This document shows positions 36,363 through 48,922 of a DNA stretch of 64,000 nt, piece after piece (position 1 is the stretch's first letter; each line of letters starts with the position of its first letter). The translations under genes and the position numbers were made by a program. Source of the DNA: Pardosa pseudoannulata (taxonomy: Eukaryota > Arthropoda > Arachnida > Araneae > Lycosidae); assembly GCA_032207245.1 (NCBI GenBank), contig CM063498.1:57539440-57603439 (forward strand). The letters run 5' to 3'. Under the pieces are notes generated by a model. It had not been told where the DNA came from. It did not search any database and saw only the letters and a list, made by a program, of their open reading frames with translations.

Positions 36363-39300
36363 ATGGAGCAGCAAATTGCCGAATTATTACGTCAAAACCA
36401 AGCATTGCTACAAGCTCTGCAAAACAAAGAACACTCTGCGCACAAAGTGCATGTTAATTTTGATAAGTTCAACGAAGAGCCAGAAAACTTCGACTCCTTT
36501 TTGGAACGTTTTGAGACTTATTTGGATGTGCAGAATGTTCCTGAAGAAATGAGAACAAAAGTTTTTATTTCTTCTTTGAGTCCTAAATTATATCAGTTGT
36601 TAAAAAATCTGCTGGCTCCTGCAATTCCTTCCGACCAAACTTTGAATAAATTAAAAGATATTTTGAAAACGCATTTAAACCGGAACCCTTAATTATTCCT
36701 TCGCGTCATAAATTTCTCAATCGAAGGGGAATCAATCAGCAATTATATTGCGGAATTACGTGCTCTTGCACTAAATTGCGAATATGATGAGAAAATGTTA
36801 AATGTTATGCTGCGCGATGTATTCGTTAGTGGGTTAAAAGATAAAACTATTCTAGATAGATTGTTCGAGGAGGACAATATAGATTTGGAAAAAACCCTGC
36901 AGATAGCCTTAGCAATGGAAAAAGCCTGTAAAGGGGCAAATGACATTATGGGAAGAGGAATAAATGCGATTCATGTAGAGAAAAAAAATCGGGGTAAGCC
37001 TAAATTTAGAAAACAGAATTTCGCGGACAGGCAGAGGAAAACAAAAGGTTGTTTCCGGTGTACTGGCACAGATCATACGAGTAATTAATGTCGATTTATT
37101 ACCAGTAAATGTAATTTTTGCTCTAAAATCGGTCATATCCAAAAGGCTTCTTTTGCCGCTAAGAAAGTGAATTTTAAACCCGTCAAACAGAAACAGGATA
37201 ATTTGGAAAATGACGTTGAAAGACAAAGTCAGGTTCCGTTATTTGCATGTAAAACGGAAGATTGTATTTCCTTACGGGAGGAAGAACCGAAACAACCTCC
37301 GAATATGATAAGTTTAAAAATTGAGAATAAAGAATGTTCTATGGAACTCGATACGGGAGGCGCGTTCAGTGTTATGAGTATACGAAATTTCAGAAAAATT
37401 TCAAACAAACGATTGCAGCGCACAAATGTGTTTAAAACATATAATGGTGAATCGATAATACTTATGGGGTACGTCACCGTAAAAGTGGAATACAAAAATC
37501 ATATTTTAAATTTGAATTTGTATTTAGTTAAAGAAAATTTAGACACAATTCTGGGACGCGAGGGGCTCCATAAAATAAATCTAGATTGGAAAGCCATAAA
37601 AGTTGTTAGAACTACAAGTAAATTAAATCTAAACAAATTGTTGCAGGAATATAAGGAACTATTTGATGACAAATTGGGAGAAATAAATAATTGCGAAATT
37701 AAGTTAGAATTGAAACAGGGTGTTCAGCCTGTATTTCGTAGATTTAGAATTGTTCCGTTTGCTCTAAAAGAACGGGTAGAAAACGAAATCGATATATTAA
37801 AAAAAGAGGGGATCATCGAAAAGGTAGAGAGCTCTGAATGGGCTACATCAGTAGTTCCGGTAGTTAAATGAGACGGCACTATTAGATTATGCGCTGATTT
37901 TTCTGTAACATTAAACCCTAACTTGGTCGTTCCTCAACACCCCTTACCCAAACTTGAAGAAATTTTCTCAAGTTTAAATGGAGGTAAACTGTTCTCTAAG
38001 CTTGATTTTAAGCACGCGCATTTACAAATGAAGGTCCATCCCGAAAGTCAAAATCTATTAACCATAAACACTCACAAAGGATTATATGTTTGCAAACGGC
38101 TAATGTATGGTTTAAACGGAGCGCCTGTATTTTGGCAGCGTTATGTAGACGGATTATTTCAGGGAATGGAAGGTGTAAAATTTTTTATGGACGATGTCCG
38201 GATTACAGGGGTTGATGAAACATCACATTTAAGAGCTTTAGAAGCCTTTTTCAAAAAATGTAAAGAACATGGGTTAAAATTAAATTTAAGTAAAAGTAAA
38301 TTTTGCGAAAAAGAAATAACGTTTCTGGGTCATAAAATTGATGCAAAAGGAGTGCATAAGACTAATGATAAAGTTTCTGCTATTCGAAATGCTCCAGTGC
38401 CTAAAAATGTGCCAGAAGTAAAAAGTTTTTTGGGTATGGTAAATTTTTATGGAAAATTCTGTAAAGATTTAGCCACCATAGCAAACCCGCTAAATGACCT
38501 AACTAAAAAAGATGTAAAATTTGTTTGGTCGAGGAATTGTCAGCAAGCCTTTGAGACAATTAAGAGAGAAATTTGCTCTCCTAGAATTCTGGTACATTAT
38601 GATCCTACCCTACCAATAACCTTAGCTACAGATGCTTCGCCTGTTGGTGTGGGCTGTGTTTTGTCTCATGTATTTCCTGATGGTACAGAAAGACCCATTG
38701 CATTTGCATCGAAAACATTAACAAGGACTGATCAGAGGTATTTCCAAATAGATAAGGAGGCTCTAGCTATTGTCTGGGCTGTCCAAAAGTTTTACTTATA
38801 TTTAAAATACAGAAGATTCGTTTTAATCACCGACCACAAACCTTTAGTGGCGATTTTTGGGTCGAAAAGGGGAATACCTATTCTAGCTGCAACAAGACTT
38901 TTGCATTATGCTCTCATTCTAATGTCTTTTGAATTTGACATTAAATACAGAGATACCAAGAACCATGGTAATGCGGATTGTCTCTCTCGGTTACCAACAA
39001 AGTCCGAAGAATTGGACATTAAAGATGAAATCTCGATTAATCAAATGGCGCAAATTGAAACATTGCCAATCACATCTAGAGACTTAAGTAATGCAACGGC
39101 TAAAGACCAAGAGTTAGGTCCCCTTTTAAGAGCTCTTCGAGAGGGTCAGGATTTGAAGGGGAAGGAAGCTCAGTATACAATAGAAGACGGGTGCATCCTG
39201 TACGGTCAGAGAGTCGCTGTTCCAAAAATGTATCAGAAAAAGGTTCTAGAAGAGTTACACCAGGGACATCTTGGTATTGTGAAGATGAAGGCAATTGCCA

Positions 39301-39960
39301 GGTCATTTGTCTTTTGGAAAAACATCGATAAAGATATCGAAGAAGAAGTGAGGAATTGTACGGAATGTGCAAAATTCAAAACCGACCCAGTAAAAGCAAA
39401 AGGACATCACTGGGAATATCCGAGCTCACCTTGGGAAAGGATACACGTTGACTTTGCAGGTCCGATATTCGATCATTCATTTTTGCTGATAGTGGACGCA
39501 TATTCATAGTTAGAAGTGTATGTTATGAAATCAACAACCACCAAGAAAACTATTGATTGTCTTAGGGACTGTTTCAGCAGATTTGGGTTACCAGTTTTAC
39601 TTGTTAGCGACAACGGTCCTCAATTCACCTCAGACGAATTTAAATTGTTCATGAACAGGAATGGCATTAAGCACAAAACATGTGCACCTTTCAAACCATC
39701 GAGTAATGGCCAAGCTGAGCGCTATGTTTTCACGTTAAAACAGCAATGAAAAATTACGAGGGAAGTATAACTCAGAAATTAAGCACGTTCTTTCTCCAAT
39801 ACAGAAAAGCACCAAATGCCACGACAATGCATAGCCCGGCCATGCTATTTCTAAAACGCGACATCAGAACAAGAATCGATTGATTACGGCCGAATTTACG
39901 AACGCGTGTGCAAGAAAAGATTCGAAAAGGAGTTTACGAGTTCAGAGATAGGAAATTTAC
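36363..39960 (+). pseudogene. Gypsy LTR-retrotransposon gag-pol, single frame with five stops and a 3' frame break
   Basis: Gag starts at ATG 36363 with a Gln/Leu-rich coiled coil. The nucleocapsid has a CFRC....H....C zinc knuckle near 37050 and a weaker second knuckle. Then come an aspartic protease with DTGG at 37350-37361, a reverse transcriptase with FMDD at 38181-38195 in place of the common Y-x-D-D, an RNase H with TDAS near 38628, and an integrase with an HHCC domain (about 39256-39360) and catalytic Asp 39450, Asp 39609 and Glu 39717. The last two are 35 residues apart, the DD35E spacing. All parts up to 39749 share one frame, so gag and pol were probably one polyprotein. Stops fall at 36690 (TAA), 37086 (TAA, inside the first knuckle), 37869 (TGA), 39507 (TAG) and 39747 (TGA). 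The integrase tail (LSTFFLQYRKAPNAT...) lies in a shifted frame to about 39957. The copy is dead. Confidence 0.93.
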
Positions 39961-40420
39961 TAATAAAAACAGAATAACTGCCACATTCATTAAAATGTCA
40001 AAAATTTAACGTGTGAATAAAACCCAAAACATTTGGAGGGGCAAAACTACAAGTTCCTATACTACCTAATACCTATACTTTCTTTAAAAATGTCTCAGGA
40101 AAGGACGATAATCGTAATTACAATAAGTCTTCGGCACACTAATAAAAACAGATTAACTTCAACATTCATTAAAATGTCGAATCAAAAATTTAATATGAAT
40201 AAAACACTAAAAATTTGGAAGGGCAAAACTACAAGTTCGTATAGCAATACTTGCTTTAAAAATGCCCCAGGAAAGGACGATAACCGTAACTGGAATAAGT
40301 CTTAAGCTCACTAATAAAAACAAATTAACTTCAACATTCATTAAAATGTCGAATCAACAATTTTATATATGAATAAAACCTTAAAAATCTGGCAAACTTA
40401 CAGTTTTGCCCCTCCTCTAA
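39957..40420. repeat. Three ~172-bp tandem repeats downstream of integrase
   Basis: ACTAATAAAAACAG(A)TTAAC...ACATTCATTAAAATGTC begins at about 39959, 40137 and 40310. The first two units also hold GGCAAAACTACAAGTTC and CAGGAAAGGACGATAA words. They replace the expected 3' untranslated region and LTR of the Gypsy element. Confidence 0.8.
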
Positions 40421-40434
40421 AAATTCTGGGGGGG

Positions 40435-40478
40435 GGGGCAATTGCTCCCCTCCTTGCCTCCTCCAAATTACGCCCATG
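40435..40478 (-). repeat. hAT-like terminal sequence, right-facing end
   Basis: Read inward it gives CATGGGCGTAATTTGGAGG with poly-C/G sequence beyond. It resembles the inverse of 32302-32350, but no 8-bp duplication links the two. Confidence 0.4.
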
Positions 40479-40479
40479 C

Positions 40480-43400
40480 TGACAAAGATCTTTTCACTGA
40501 GACAACTTTCAGATGTATCGCTTAAAGCTCATAGCGGGTGTAAGGAATTCGCGATGCCACACCGAGAATCTCCTCAATTTTAATCGGTCTCATAGAAAGA
40601 AAATCTTTTTTGGTTCCTCACCCCTCTCACCTGATTACTTCCCAACATTCGTTCCCATAGATTCCTTCTGCATGCTCTTTCATCTACTCTTCAGGTATAT
40701 CTTTCGGGTTCGTTCTAAATTCAAACCTGGCACACTAACTACTAGCATTTATAAAAAAATATATTGCAATTGCACGCCAGTCAGATTCCGTTGGAATTAT
40801 TTTGAATGAAGACCGTGTAAATCCATCGACCATCAACCTATTCATAAAAAAGGATATTTGATTTTTAAAATAACTTAATTAGCAATTTATATCTTACTGA
40901 TTTATATTCATTTTAATTATCTCTATTCCCTTTATACTCTTTCTTTTATAATTTTAATTTTAAACATTTATTACAGGATTCTGTTATTATTTTGTAATTT
41001 ATTTTTGTAGCTGAAGTTCCACTTCTTTTTCATAAAACCAGTTAGTAGAAGAAAGAGCCGACACTTTCGAGCACTACAATGTTAATGACAGTGATCGGGG
41101 AATTGCAAATAGCATACATCACAACCATATCCACAACCTTCTCGACATGTCCGAGTTCCGTATTTTTTGCAACTCCATATTTTCTCCTCAAGAGAGACTT
41201 GACCCTTGTGTATACTCATAACCTTGTGTATACTTTATTATTTATTTATTTTTTTCTAACCTTTTTAACTTTTTAGCTGAAGTTTGATAACGTAGTATTT
41301 GTAAATATCTTATTAAGGCAATTTAAATTAACTCTCCCAATGTGTTTAAGAATTATATTATTTTAAAACTGTAGACAAATTTCATAATTAAATTTATTTA
41401 ATATCTCTGTTTTTATGTTAAGTTTTTATGTTTAATTCAAAAATAATTTGAAAGATGCAGCTACAACTACAATAAAATGATTGGAAAAATATCAAATTGA
41501 GCTATAAAGGCTCACAAAAGATTATTGATTTAGCCAGCAAGGTGTCACAACAAGGTTTAATTTGAAGTCACGAGATCTTATCCTAACCACAGACCGTGTA
41601 TTTACTTTATGATCCTAGTCTCCCTGGAGAAATATTTGGTCATGAATGACTGTAACCGTGGACACTACAATAAATAACAAATCTTAAACTGTGTATCGTC
41701 TGTTGGCATGTACTGTTGAAATCAAACTTTTCGATAGATAAATACCAGAATATACATAGAAACAATAGCCATACACTCATATGCTTCTTTATCAACACAT
41801 AATTTCGTAGAATTATAGTTAAATATTTTGTTTAGAATTCGTTCTTGTATGAAAATCTAAAATAAATTGATAGTTGATAAAACTGTCTTTAACTTTCTGA
41901 AAGTGTTGCAGTACAAATGTTACTTTTCTTTTCTGATAATCTCTAGCACCCTTTCCTTTCTAGCTCCTGCCGCAGGGAGATTTTTTCCTGCGAATTATAT
42001 TTCTGCATATTTTCTGTCTATTTATGTAACTAATATATTTTGGATTAAAAGTCTGTGTTCTTTATACTAATTGTGACAAATCAATATTTTTTAGGTTTAT
42101 AGTTATTTTATTCCTCATACTCATTTCTATGTATTCTATGAAACTATAAATTAGTTTTAGTATTTTTAAAATTGCTTTAAAATTTGTATATTTTCAACTT
42201 CTTTGCCTCTTGTAACATTTCACATAACTAGAAAAATTTGTAAGTAATAATTTTCTTCAATAAATATTTTAAGCATTTTTCTAAAGATATAAAAAAAATT
42301 TTTTTAGCTTGATCATTAGTAGTTGTGTCCCAATTTTTATGTCTCTTGAGGATGACATAAATACTGTTTTTTTTTTTTTTACATACTGATATATTAGTTT
42401 ATATGTGCTCTAGTTAGTGAATTTTTGTGTTTCTTGATTTAAATTATAAGGGTCTTCTAAGGCTACTACATATGGTAGTATATTTACTGTGTTGTAAAAT
42501 TTACTCATATTATAATTCATTTAACTATACAGTATTACTTTGATATAGTTGGTGGTCTCATGTACTAAAGAAATTAATTATTATTTTTGTTGTATGTTTT
42601 GCATTTATAATTTCATTTTTGTAAGATTATGAATAGTTTTATAATTACCTTATTTTCTTTGTTCAAAAAGCAAGATATTAATTGCAATATATGCATATCA
42701 GTTGTATCCATTATGTGAGTTCAATTGTCATCCATTGTAGGATTTTCAGTTTATAGTATGCTGTAAAATATTTTATTCCTTTTTTCAGAAAATACATATA
42801 TGACTGATTTTGTAGAAAATCATGTGAAAACCTAATATATTCCTTAAAGCAAATTCATAAGAAAAAGAAAAGTATTGTTTATTGCTGTTGAAAATTTCCC
42901 ACTGAATTATAAAATTTTAAGAAATAATTTTAAATAAAAGTTTTTCAGATATTGGTAATATTGAATATTATATAAATGTTATATGCTATATTTCATTTAC
43001 TATCAAAATGAATTGTAAATTGATATGGGTATTTGTGAATCTGCATATGCAGTACATCAAAAGTTTAATATATGTTTCAATATTTTTAGACTATATTGCC
43101 TCTGGATAAATATCAGTATGTTATGAAATTATATTTCTTAAACAATATTATACAAGAAAATATAGTTATAAATTGAATAAAAATATATTTGAAAAAAAAA
43201 ATTCTAACTTAAATCTGTTGCGACTGTTCTCTGGGAAATCCTATCTAAATGAAGAAAACTGTCTGCCTACTGAATTTCATGTTAAAGATTTGGTTATTTG
43301 GATAACAATTCAGATACCCAGAGATGAGAATTTGTAGAAGCAAACTGCTTCAATCAAAACTGTATTTTTAAAATTTATTGGATTATAAATTTATTGTATT

Positions 43401-43870
43401 ATTAATTTTTTAAATTTTAAATTAAAAACAAAATTAAATGAACATTTAATACATAAGCATTTTGAAACAATTTAATTTTATAGTTATTAAATTAAATTGC
43501 TTCACAATGCTCAATTTAACTTCACTGGTATTGTGCTAAGATAAGTTTACCGAATCATTTTGTAGTTTATCAAATATATTCTCATTATGTTGATAGTAAA
43601 AGTTTTTCATTTCTTTTTTGAGCTTAACTCATGATAGCTTAATTTTTAGTATGAATTTTATCTGATAAAAAATGCTGTATTTTAACTACTAAAATCTTCA
43701 GAAAATTATCTCTTCTAAAAATTATTCCAGAGTTCCTTATTTTTTAAAGTTGATTTTACTTAATGACATAAATGCAGTCTGTGGAGTTAACTGTATGATT
43801 ACTTTTTTGAAATACTGTTTTGATATATGAGAATGCAAGATATAGCTTCTTGATTAATATTATTCCTTAA
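40480..43870. other. AT-rich spacer or intron, no exon recognised
   Basis: Open frames at 40513-40809, 41079-41276 and 41867-42070 have no domain. From about 42,000 on the base composition and scarcity of transposons are those of the zinc-finger intron region. A piece at 43020-43250 resembles 49940-50200 (shared AAAAGTTTAATATA, ATCAGTATGTTAT.AAAT and GTCTAAATGAAG words). Confidence 0.4.
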
Positions 43871-44576
43871 ACAATGTATTTTTAACTGACAGTAAGTTTT
43901 TAAGCATATATATTTTACTGGTACATTTTCTTTTCTATAAAATGAATATTTTTTCTTTATATTTTTATAAATTTTTCTAGTGAAGAGAAGAGTATATTTT
44001 CCATAAGCATTTGTGTAGCCTTTTTGTTTTTTTACTTTCAGGTATGGTTTTAAACTAAACAACTGGAATGCTTTAAAAATTGTAATGGAATTTTGTTTCT
44101 TATTTGTAGGTACTTTTATGTATTACTGTTGTATATAAATATCTTTTGAATGGGATACACATGGTAAGATTTTTTATAAAGGATATTTTATATAAATATT
44201 AACTGGGACACTTATGCAATTATTTTTGCCTGTATTTTAATATTTTATTTGAAGCAAACCTTTGCAAATGCATAAAAAATATTAATCACAGGAAATAAAT
44301 GTATAATTGTTTCAATTTAGTTTTTAAATTAATGTATACTTAATATATATGAATTTGTACATTAGTATATCTTAATATTTTAATGTATATATACATATTC
44401 TTATAAAATATATAAAATAGAAATTTCTTTATATTGAATACCTACTGGTTTTCAAATAGGATTTTAAAAAAATTATTTATTTTTTGTGTACATATTTAGA
44501 TGTAGTTAAATGATACGTAATAATTTATAACATTATTGCTGTTTATATATTACTAAAGACTTTTTAATTTCTTTAG

Positions 44577-44960
44577 GTATATATTGTTGCAGAACCTGTA
44601 AAGGAATTGCCGTTTTTGAGTCTCACTTTCAACAAGCTAATTAATGTGAAAAAATTTGTGCTATTTTTTTCTGTCATTACTGTTCTCATGGTACTAAAAT
44701 TTAAAGCTACCTTCCAGAATGAGCACACATTCACAAAAGAATTTTTACCTTAGTTGATCTTGACTTTCAAATTGCTAAGCATTTAAAAATATTTCTTCCT
44801 TATTTATGTAATTATCATTCTTATACTACTGATCCTAAAAGTAAATTCTGGAAATGTTTGGTGATTTATACTGGAGACCATCTTTTAAGTGCTTTAAGTA
44901 TGTTGTAAGGTTATTTCAAAAACATCATCTAAATGGTTTTTCATGTATTTTTCCTGAAAA
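44577..44960 (+). pseudogene. Decayed zinc-finger terminal exon copies (A1, A2)
   Basis: A1 keeps a good acceptor (TTACTAAA about 35 bases upstream, TTTTAATTTCTTTAG to 44576) and the GT-start phase of the live exon at 55747. Its translation keeps YCCRTCK, CEK and C..YC fragments, but has in-frame stops after QQAN and after HGTKI. A second partial copy (A2, about 44738-44960) lacks an acceptor and repeats the middle and end of the exon, including ATACTGGAGACCATC, which equals the linker region of the live exon (CATACTGGAGACCGTC). Both are non-functional. They show that an older duplicate of the 55747 exon once stood here. Confidence 0.85.
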
Positions 44961-44981
44961 TCAGTTAAAGAAGTTATTTTG

Positions 44982-44983
<2 letters not shown>

Positions 44984-45027
<44 letters not shown>
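44984..45027. repeat. (TA)n microsatellite
   Basis: About 22 TA units followed by a T run. Confidence 0.9.
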
Positions 45028-45042
<15 letters not shown>

Positions 45043-45198
45043 GAGTAATAATATTGTAAAGCTTTCTGTTTTTTGAAGTCATTTCTTTGCAAGAAATTTA
45101 TTTTTAAATTGTTTTTATTATTTTATTGTAAAACTTCTTAGTACTAAAATTATAACAGAAGTATTTTATATTACTAAACATAATTTTAATTTCTTTAG

Positions 45199-46020
45199 GT
45201 GCATACTATTCCAGTTAAAACAAAATTTATCAGCATACAAACTAAAATAAGTCTATATGAAACTCTGAAAAGGCCTGTTAACCTTTTACAGAAATGCATT
45301 TTGGATGCTAAACAAATCAGAAGACTTGTTTTGAATTTTCAAGAGAAAATTTTGAAAGAAGATTTTTAGACCAATAAAACAATGTGTGTCAGATTTCATA
45401 CAATACGTGTGAAAATATACAAATCTGATATTGTCAAAATAGTCAAAGTATCTCATATTATTGACTAGGTCATTTACATAGATGTGACATTACATATCCC
45501 ATTTAAAAGATAACCTTCTCAAAAATTAAAGAGAAACTACCACTAGATGGTTGGATAATGTAGGAAAAGATCTAAAATAGATAGAAGTGAACTAATTGAG
45601 GGTTATTGTTTTGGATCAGATTAGATGGTAGAGACTTGGAGAGGCAGCATTGGACTGTAGGGCTTAAGAAAAGTATACTATTGTAAAGTCTTAATATAAT
45701 TTTTTGCTTATTTTGAAGCTTGTGATCAACATGCTAGATGTTGTGAAAACTTTGTATTATTTTTTCTTGTGATTATCATTTTTATGCTTCCCAAATCAAA
45801 CGTAGCTTCCAGAAGGTTATAACCTTGTATGTCGGCTTTAAACAAGCTGAGCATCTAAAAATGCATTCCTTTTTCTATGTTATTGTTTTTATACTATTAA
45901 TCCTAAAGATTATATCTAGAGATAGGTGTTGAGAGACACCAGAGACTGTTCTTTATAGTGTCCAAAGTGTAATACAAGATTTAATACAAAGCCATTACCT
46001 TCATAAAATCATTTAAAATG
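45199..46020 (+). pseudogene. Further decayed zinc-finger exon copies (A3-A5)
   Basis: A3 begins after a well-kept acceptor (TTACTAAACATAATTTTAATTTCTTTAG) at 45199 and then diverges. In the family phase it stops after six codons, but in phase 0 it is open for 56 codons to TAG 45369. A4 (about 45705-45805) and A5 (about 45821-46020) match the live exon at 55747 in order: TGATCAACATGCTA.A, TGTTGTGAAAA, TTCTTGTGATTAT for A4; GAGACACCAGAGAC, AGTGTCCAAAGTGT and CATTACCTTCAT for A5. A5 also keeps the downstream flank (TCATTTAAAATGACATTAA). Indels and stops disrupt both. Confidence 0.75.
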
Positions 46021-48734
46021 ACATTAATGTTGTTTTCATATATCCTTTTTGAAAGTGAATCAAAGACATTTTAAAACCTTTTTTAGTATTAGAGTAATAA
46101 TACTAAAAAAAATTTTGTCTTATAAAGTTTTTTTAAAATATATTTTTTAAAGAAATTTGCTTTTTTTAGAAGATTATTTTAGTAGTAACAGTGAACAAAA
46201 TTTAAGCATTTCTTTTATTGAAAAACTTTTAATACTATTATTATAATAGAGATCTTTTTGATATACACACCCTAACAATTGCTTCTATTGTTTCTTAACT
46301 TTTCTCCATTATGCTCGAGTATCACATAAAATTTTATTGAAATCCATTATTTATTTTGACTGAAGTAAAATTGTATACCTAGGATTATATTTAGGTGTCA
46401 CTTCATCCTTGCAGGAAAACTCAATGTTAAAGTATTTTTACAACTTTTTTTACACATTTACTTTGTAAGTGTAAACTGTTTTAGATATACTTCTGCCTAA
46501 AATGTAGAGATGAAACAGTTGTGTGTAAGAAATGAGGTGGAAGGGATGACAGTGTTGAAATTTGTTTATTTTTTTTAATGCAGTATGTGAAATGGTACTG
46601 CAATTGAAATTTTACTCATAGCTTTTTAATATGTTTTATTAATTTTCATAATAAAATTTAAGTTTGGAGAAATTTTATACAAGATCAAAATTTTAGACTT
46701 ATTTGGAATAACTGTGTGAATCCTCTTAAGAAATAATGATGAATGCAAGTTTATGAAAGATTTTTATGTTGTCATTTATTAAGAAAAATGGGAGAAAAAT
46801 GTTTTTCTAGAAAAGAATTACTTATTTATGAAATCATTCTTAATAAGTTGATTATGAATTAAACAAATGAATATATGATATAAAAAATACTCAATAAACG
46901 TAGTAAAAGTGTAAAATAAGGAGAAAAAAACAGTTCTGTAAATTATGGAATATTAGTTTTTTAAGCCAGTTTCTGTGTTAAAAAGTTAGACACATGCAGA
47001 TTTCTTAAGGTTAGGTTTCTTAAAAAATTATATTTTAAAAGGTAAAGCTATTGAATCTATATTTAACCCCCAGCAAATCGTAAAATATAAATTTAGAAAT
47101 ATGAACATTTTAATGCACATATTTGTTTATACACATTTAATTTATTTGCATTTCTATTAACAACATATCTTTCTTTACCATTCTATAAATTTTCCTATTA
47201 AGGACCATTAAATAAAATAACTACTCACTGATGCATATTTAAATTATATGCAGTGAAAGTAATGATATTATTTAAGATTCCTGAAGTATAGTCACATATA
47301 GTCATAAATATTTTATCAGTTTTCTGAAATAAATGTTAAAATATTAATAAAATTTTATTTATCTATCTGTAAAGCTGTTCCTAATTATAATTGTTCTTGC
47401 ATCAGTGTTTATTATATTTATTTTTTCAAAATATATTTTTCATAATCTCTATTAAAATTTTGTTTGTACCTCTTAGTAAAATGTGTACAATTCAATAACT
47501 TGACAAAATTATATTCAAAATTATTTGTTTTATCATTCTTATCATGAATTACTAATCTTTTACATTCACAAGTATTTTCAGCTATCAGCAAAACATGCTA
47601 CTTGTTGTTTGCCCTTTTACTTGGCACCTTTGTTTCAATTTTATGTCTATGAATTTTCTGTGAATCATTTCTTTTAGTTACATTTGGGAAATGTAGATTC
47701 AGCTTTAATAATAAAAATAAACTAATGCAATTTAAATATGACCACTCACATCTCTTCAGATTTTAATTTTATAATTTTTATGCTATAGATATTAGGATTT
47801 CATTGAATATTGTCTTCATCTTTAAATAATATACTTTTGAATCCTTTCAAATTTACTGATTAATCAAAAGACATTCATATTCAAATTGGAGAATTTTATG
47901 CTAAATTATTGCCAGTCATTTTTTAGCAAGTTCTGACTTGTAGCTTTACTGTATATTTTAAAATAAAGCAAATGACTAGCTATCAAAAATTGATTTTGTT
48001 TTAATGAATTATTTAAACTTTCAATAAAGACTAGTTCGTTATTTTAGCAATTATTGTATGTTTATTTAATTTTTTTAATGAGGACATTGTTTAACTTTAG
48101 ACATGGATTAAAATTTATGCCCATATTATTACTTTGAAATGTGTTAAGGACAAATAAAATTACTTTGTTCGTCATTTATGTGCCAGTCAATACTAATCAA
48201 TATTATCTATGGTAGATGTCATTTGAATGCAATAGCATTTTCAGTAAAACATTATTTCTCTTTACTAAAATGAATTAATACAATATTTACTATACTGATT
48301 CACAAAACTCATTGCGTGTTATGTGTTAGAAAAACAAAAGATTAAATGGAGGTTTCTAATGTATGTTTACTAATATCTGATTTAGTTTAGAGGTTTAATG
48401 TGAACTAAAAGTGGCATTCAGATAAATAAAAAGGAAGATTTAAGCAAAAAATATGTGGTACTCATTAAAATAGAAATATTCCTTATGATGTATCTCAAAT
48501 AAAAGTTTTCATATTCAGCTGTGGATTTTATGCATTATAGATCCGATTAACAAGTTTCATTCTGCAATATATTTACATCAACATAATTTATCCATATTTT
48601 TTTCCCTCTTGATTTATTACAAATATTTATTTAATGTTAAGACAAACTAAATAAGAAAAAACATCATTATTATTTCAAACTTCATTTTTTGAAGAAGAAA
48701 AAGTTTGTGTTTGAAGTGCTTTCATACACACATA

Positions 48735-48845
48735 CATACTTATATATGCTATGTATGTATATATATATATGTGTATGTATGTATATATGTATATGTATGT
48801 ATATATGTGTATATATATGTATATGTATGTATGTATATATATGCA

Positions 48846-48922
<77 letters not shown>
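48735..48922. repeat. Compound TATG/(TA)n microsatellite, block 1 only
   Basis: TGTATGTATATA variants pass into pure (TA)n. The paralogous position in block 2 (about 60,730-60,800) has only short AT-rich sequence, so the expansion followed the duplication. Confidence 0.85.

Noticed and set aside
32302..40478. A possible 8.2-kb hAT element bounded by GGCGTAACTTGG-like inverse ends and enclosing the Gypsy pseudogene
   Set aside because: The ends are only partly alike, no 8-bp duplication links them, and the interior contains unrelated elements. Two independent fragments are more likely.
44577..44690. Calling the 44577 exon functional because of its good acceptor
   Set aside because: In the family phase it has stops after about 22 codons and again before finger 2 is complete.
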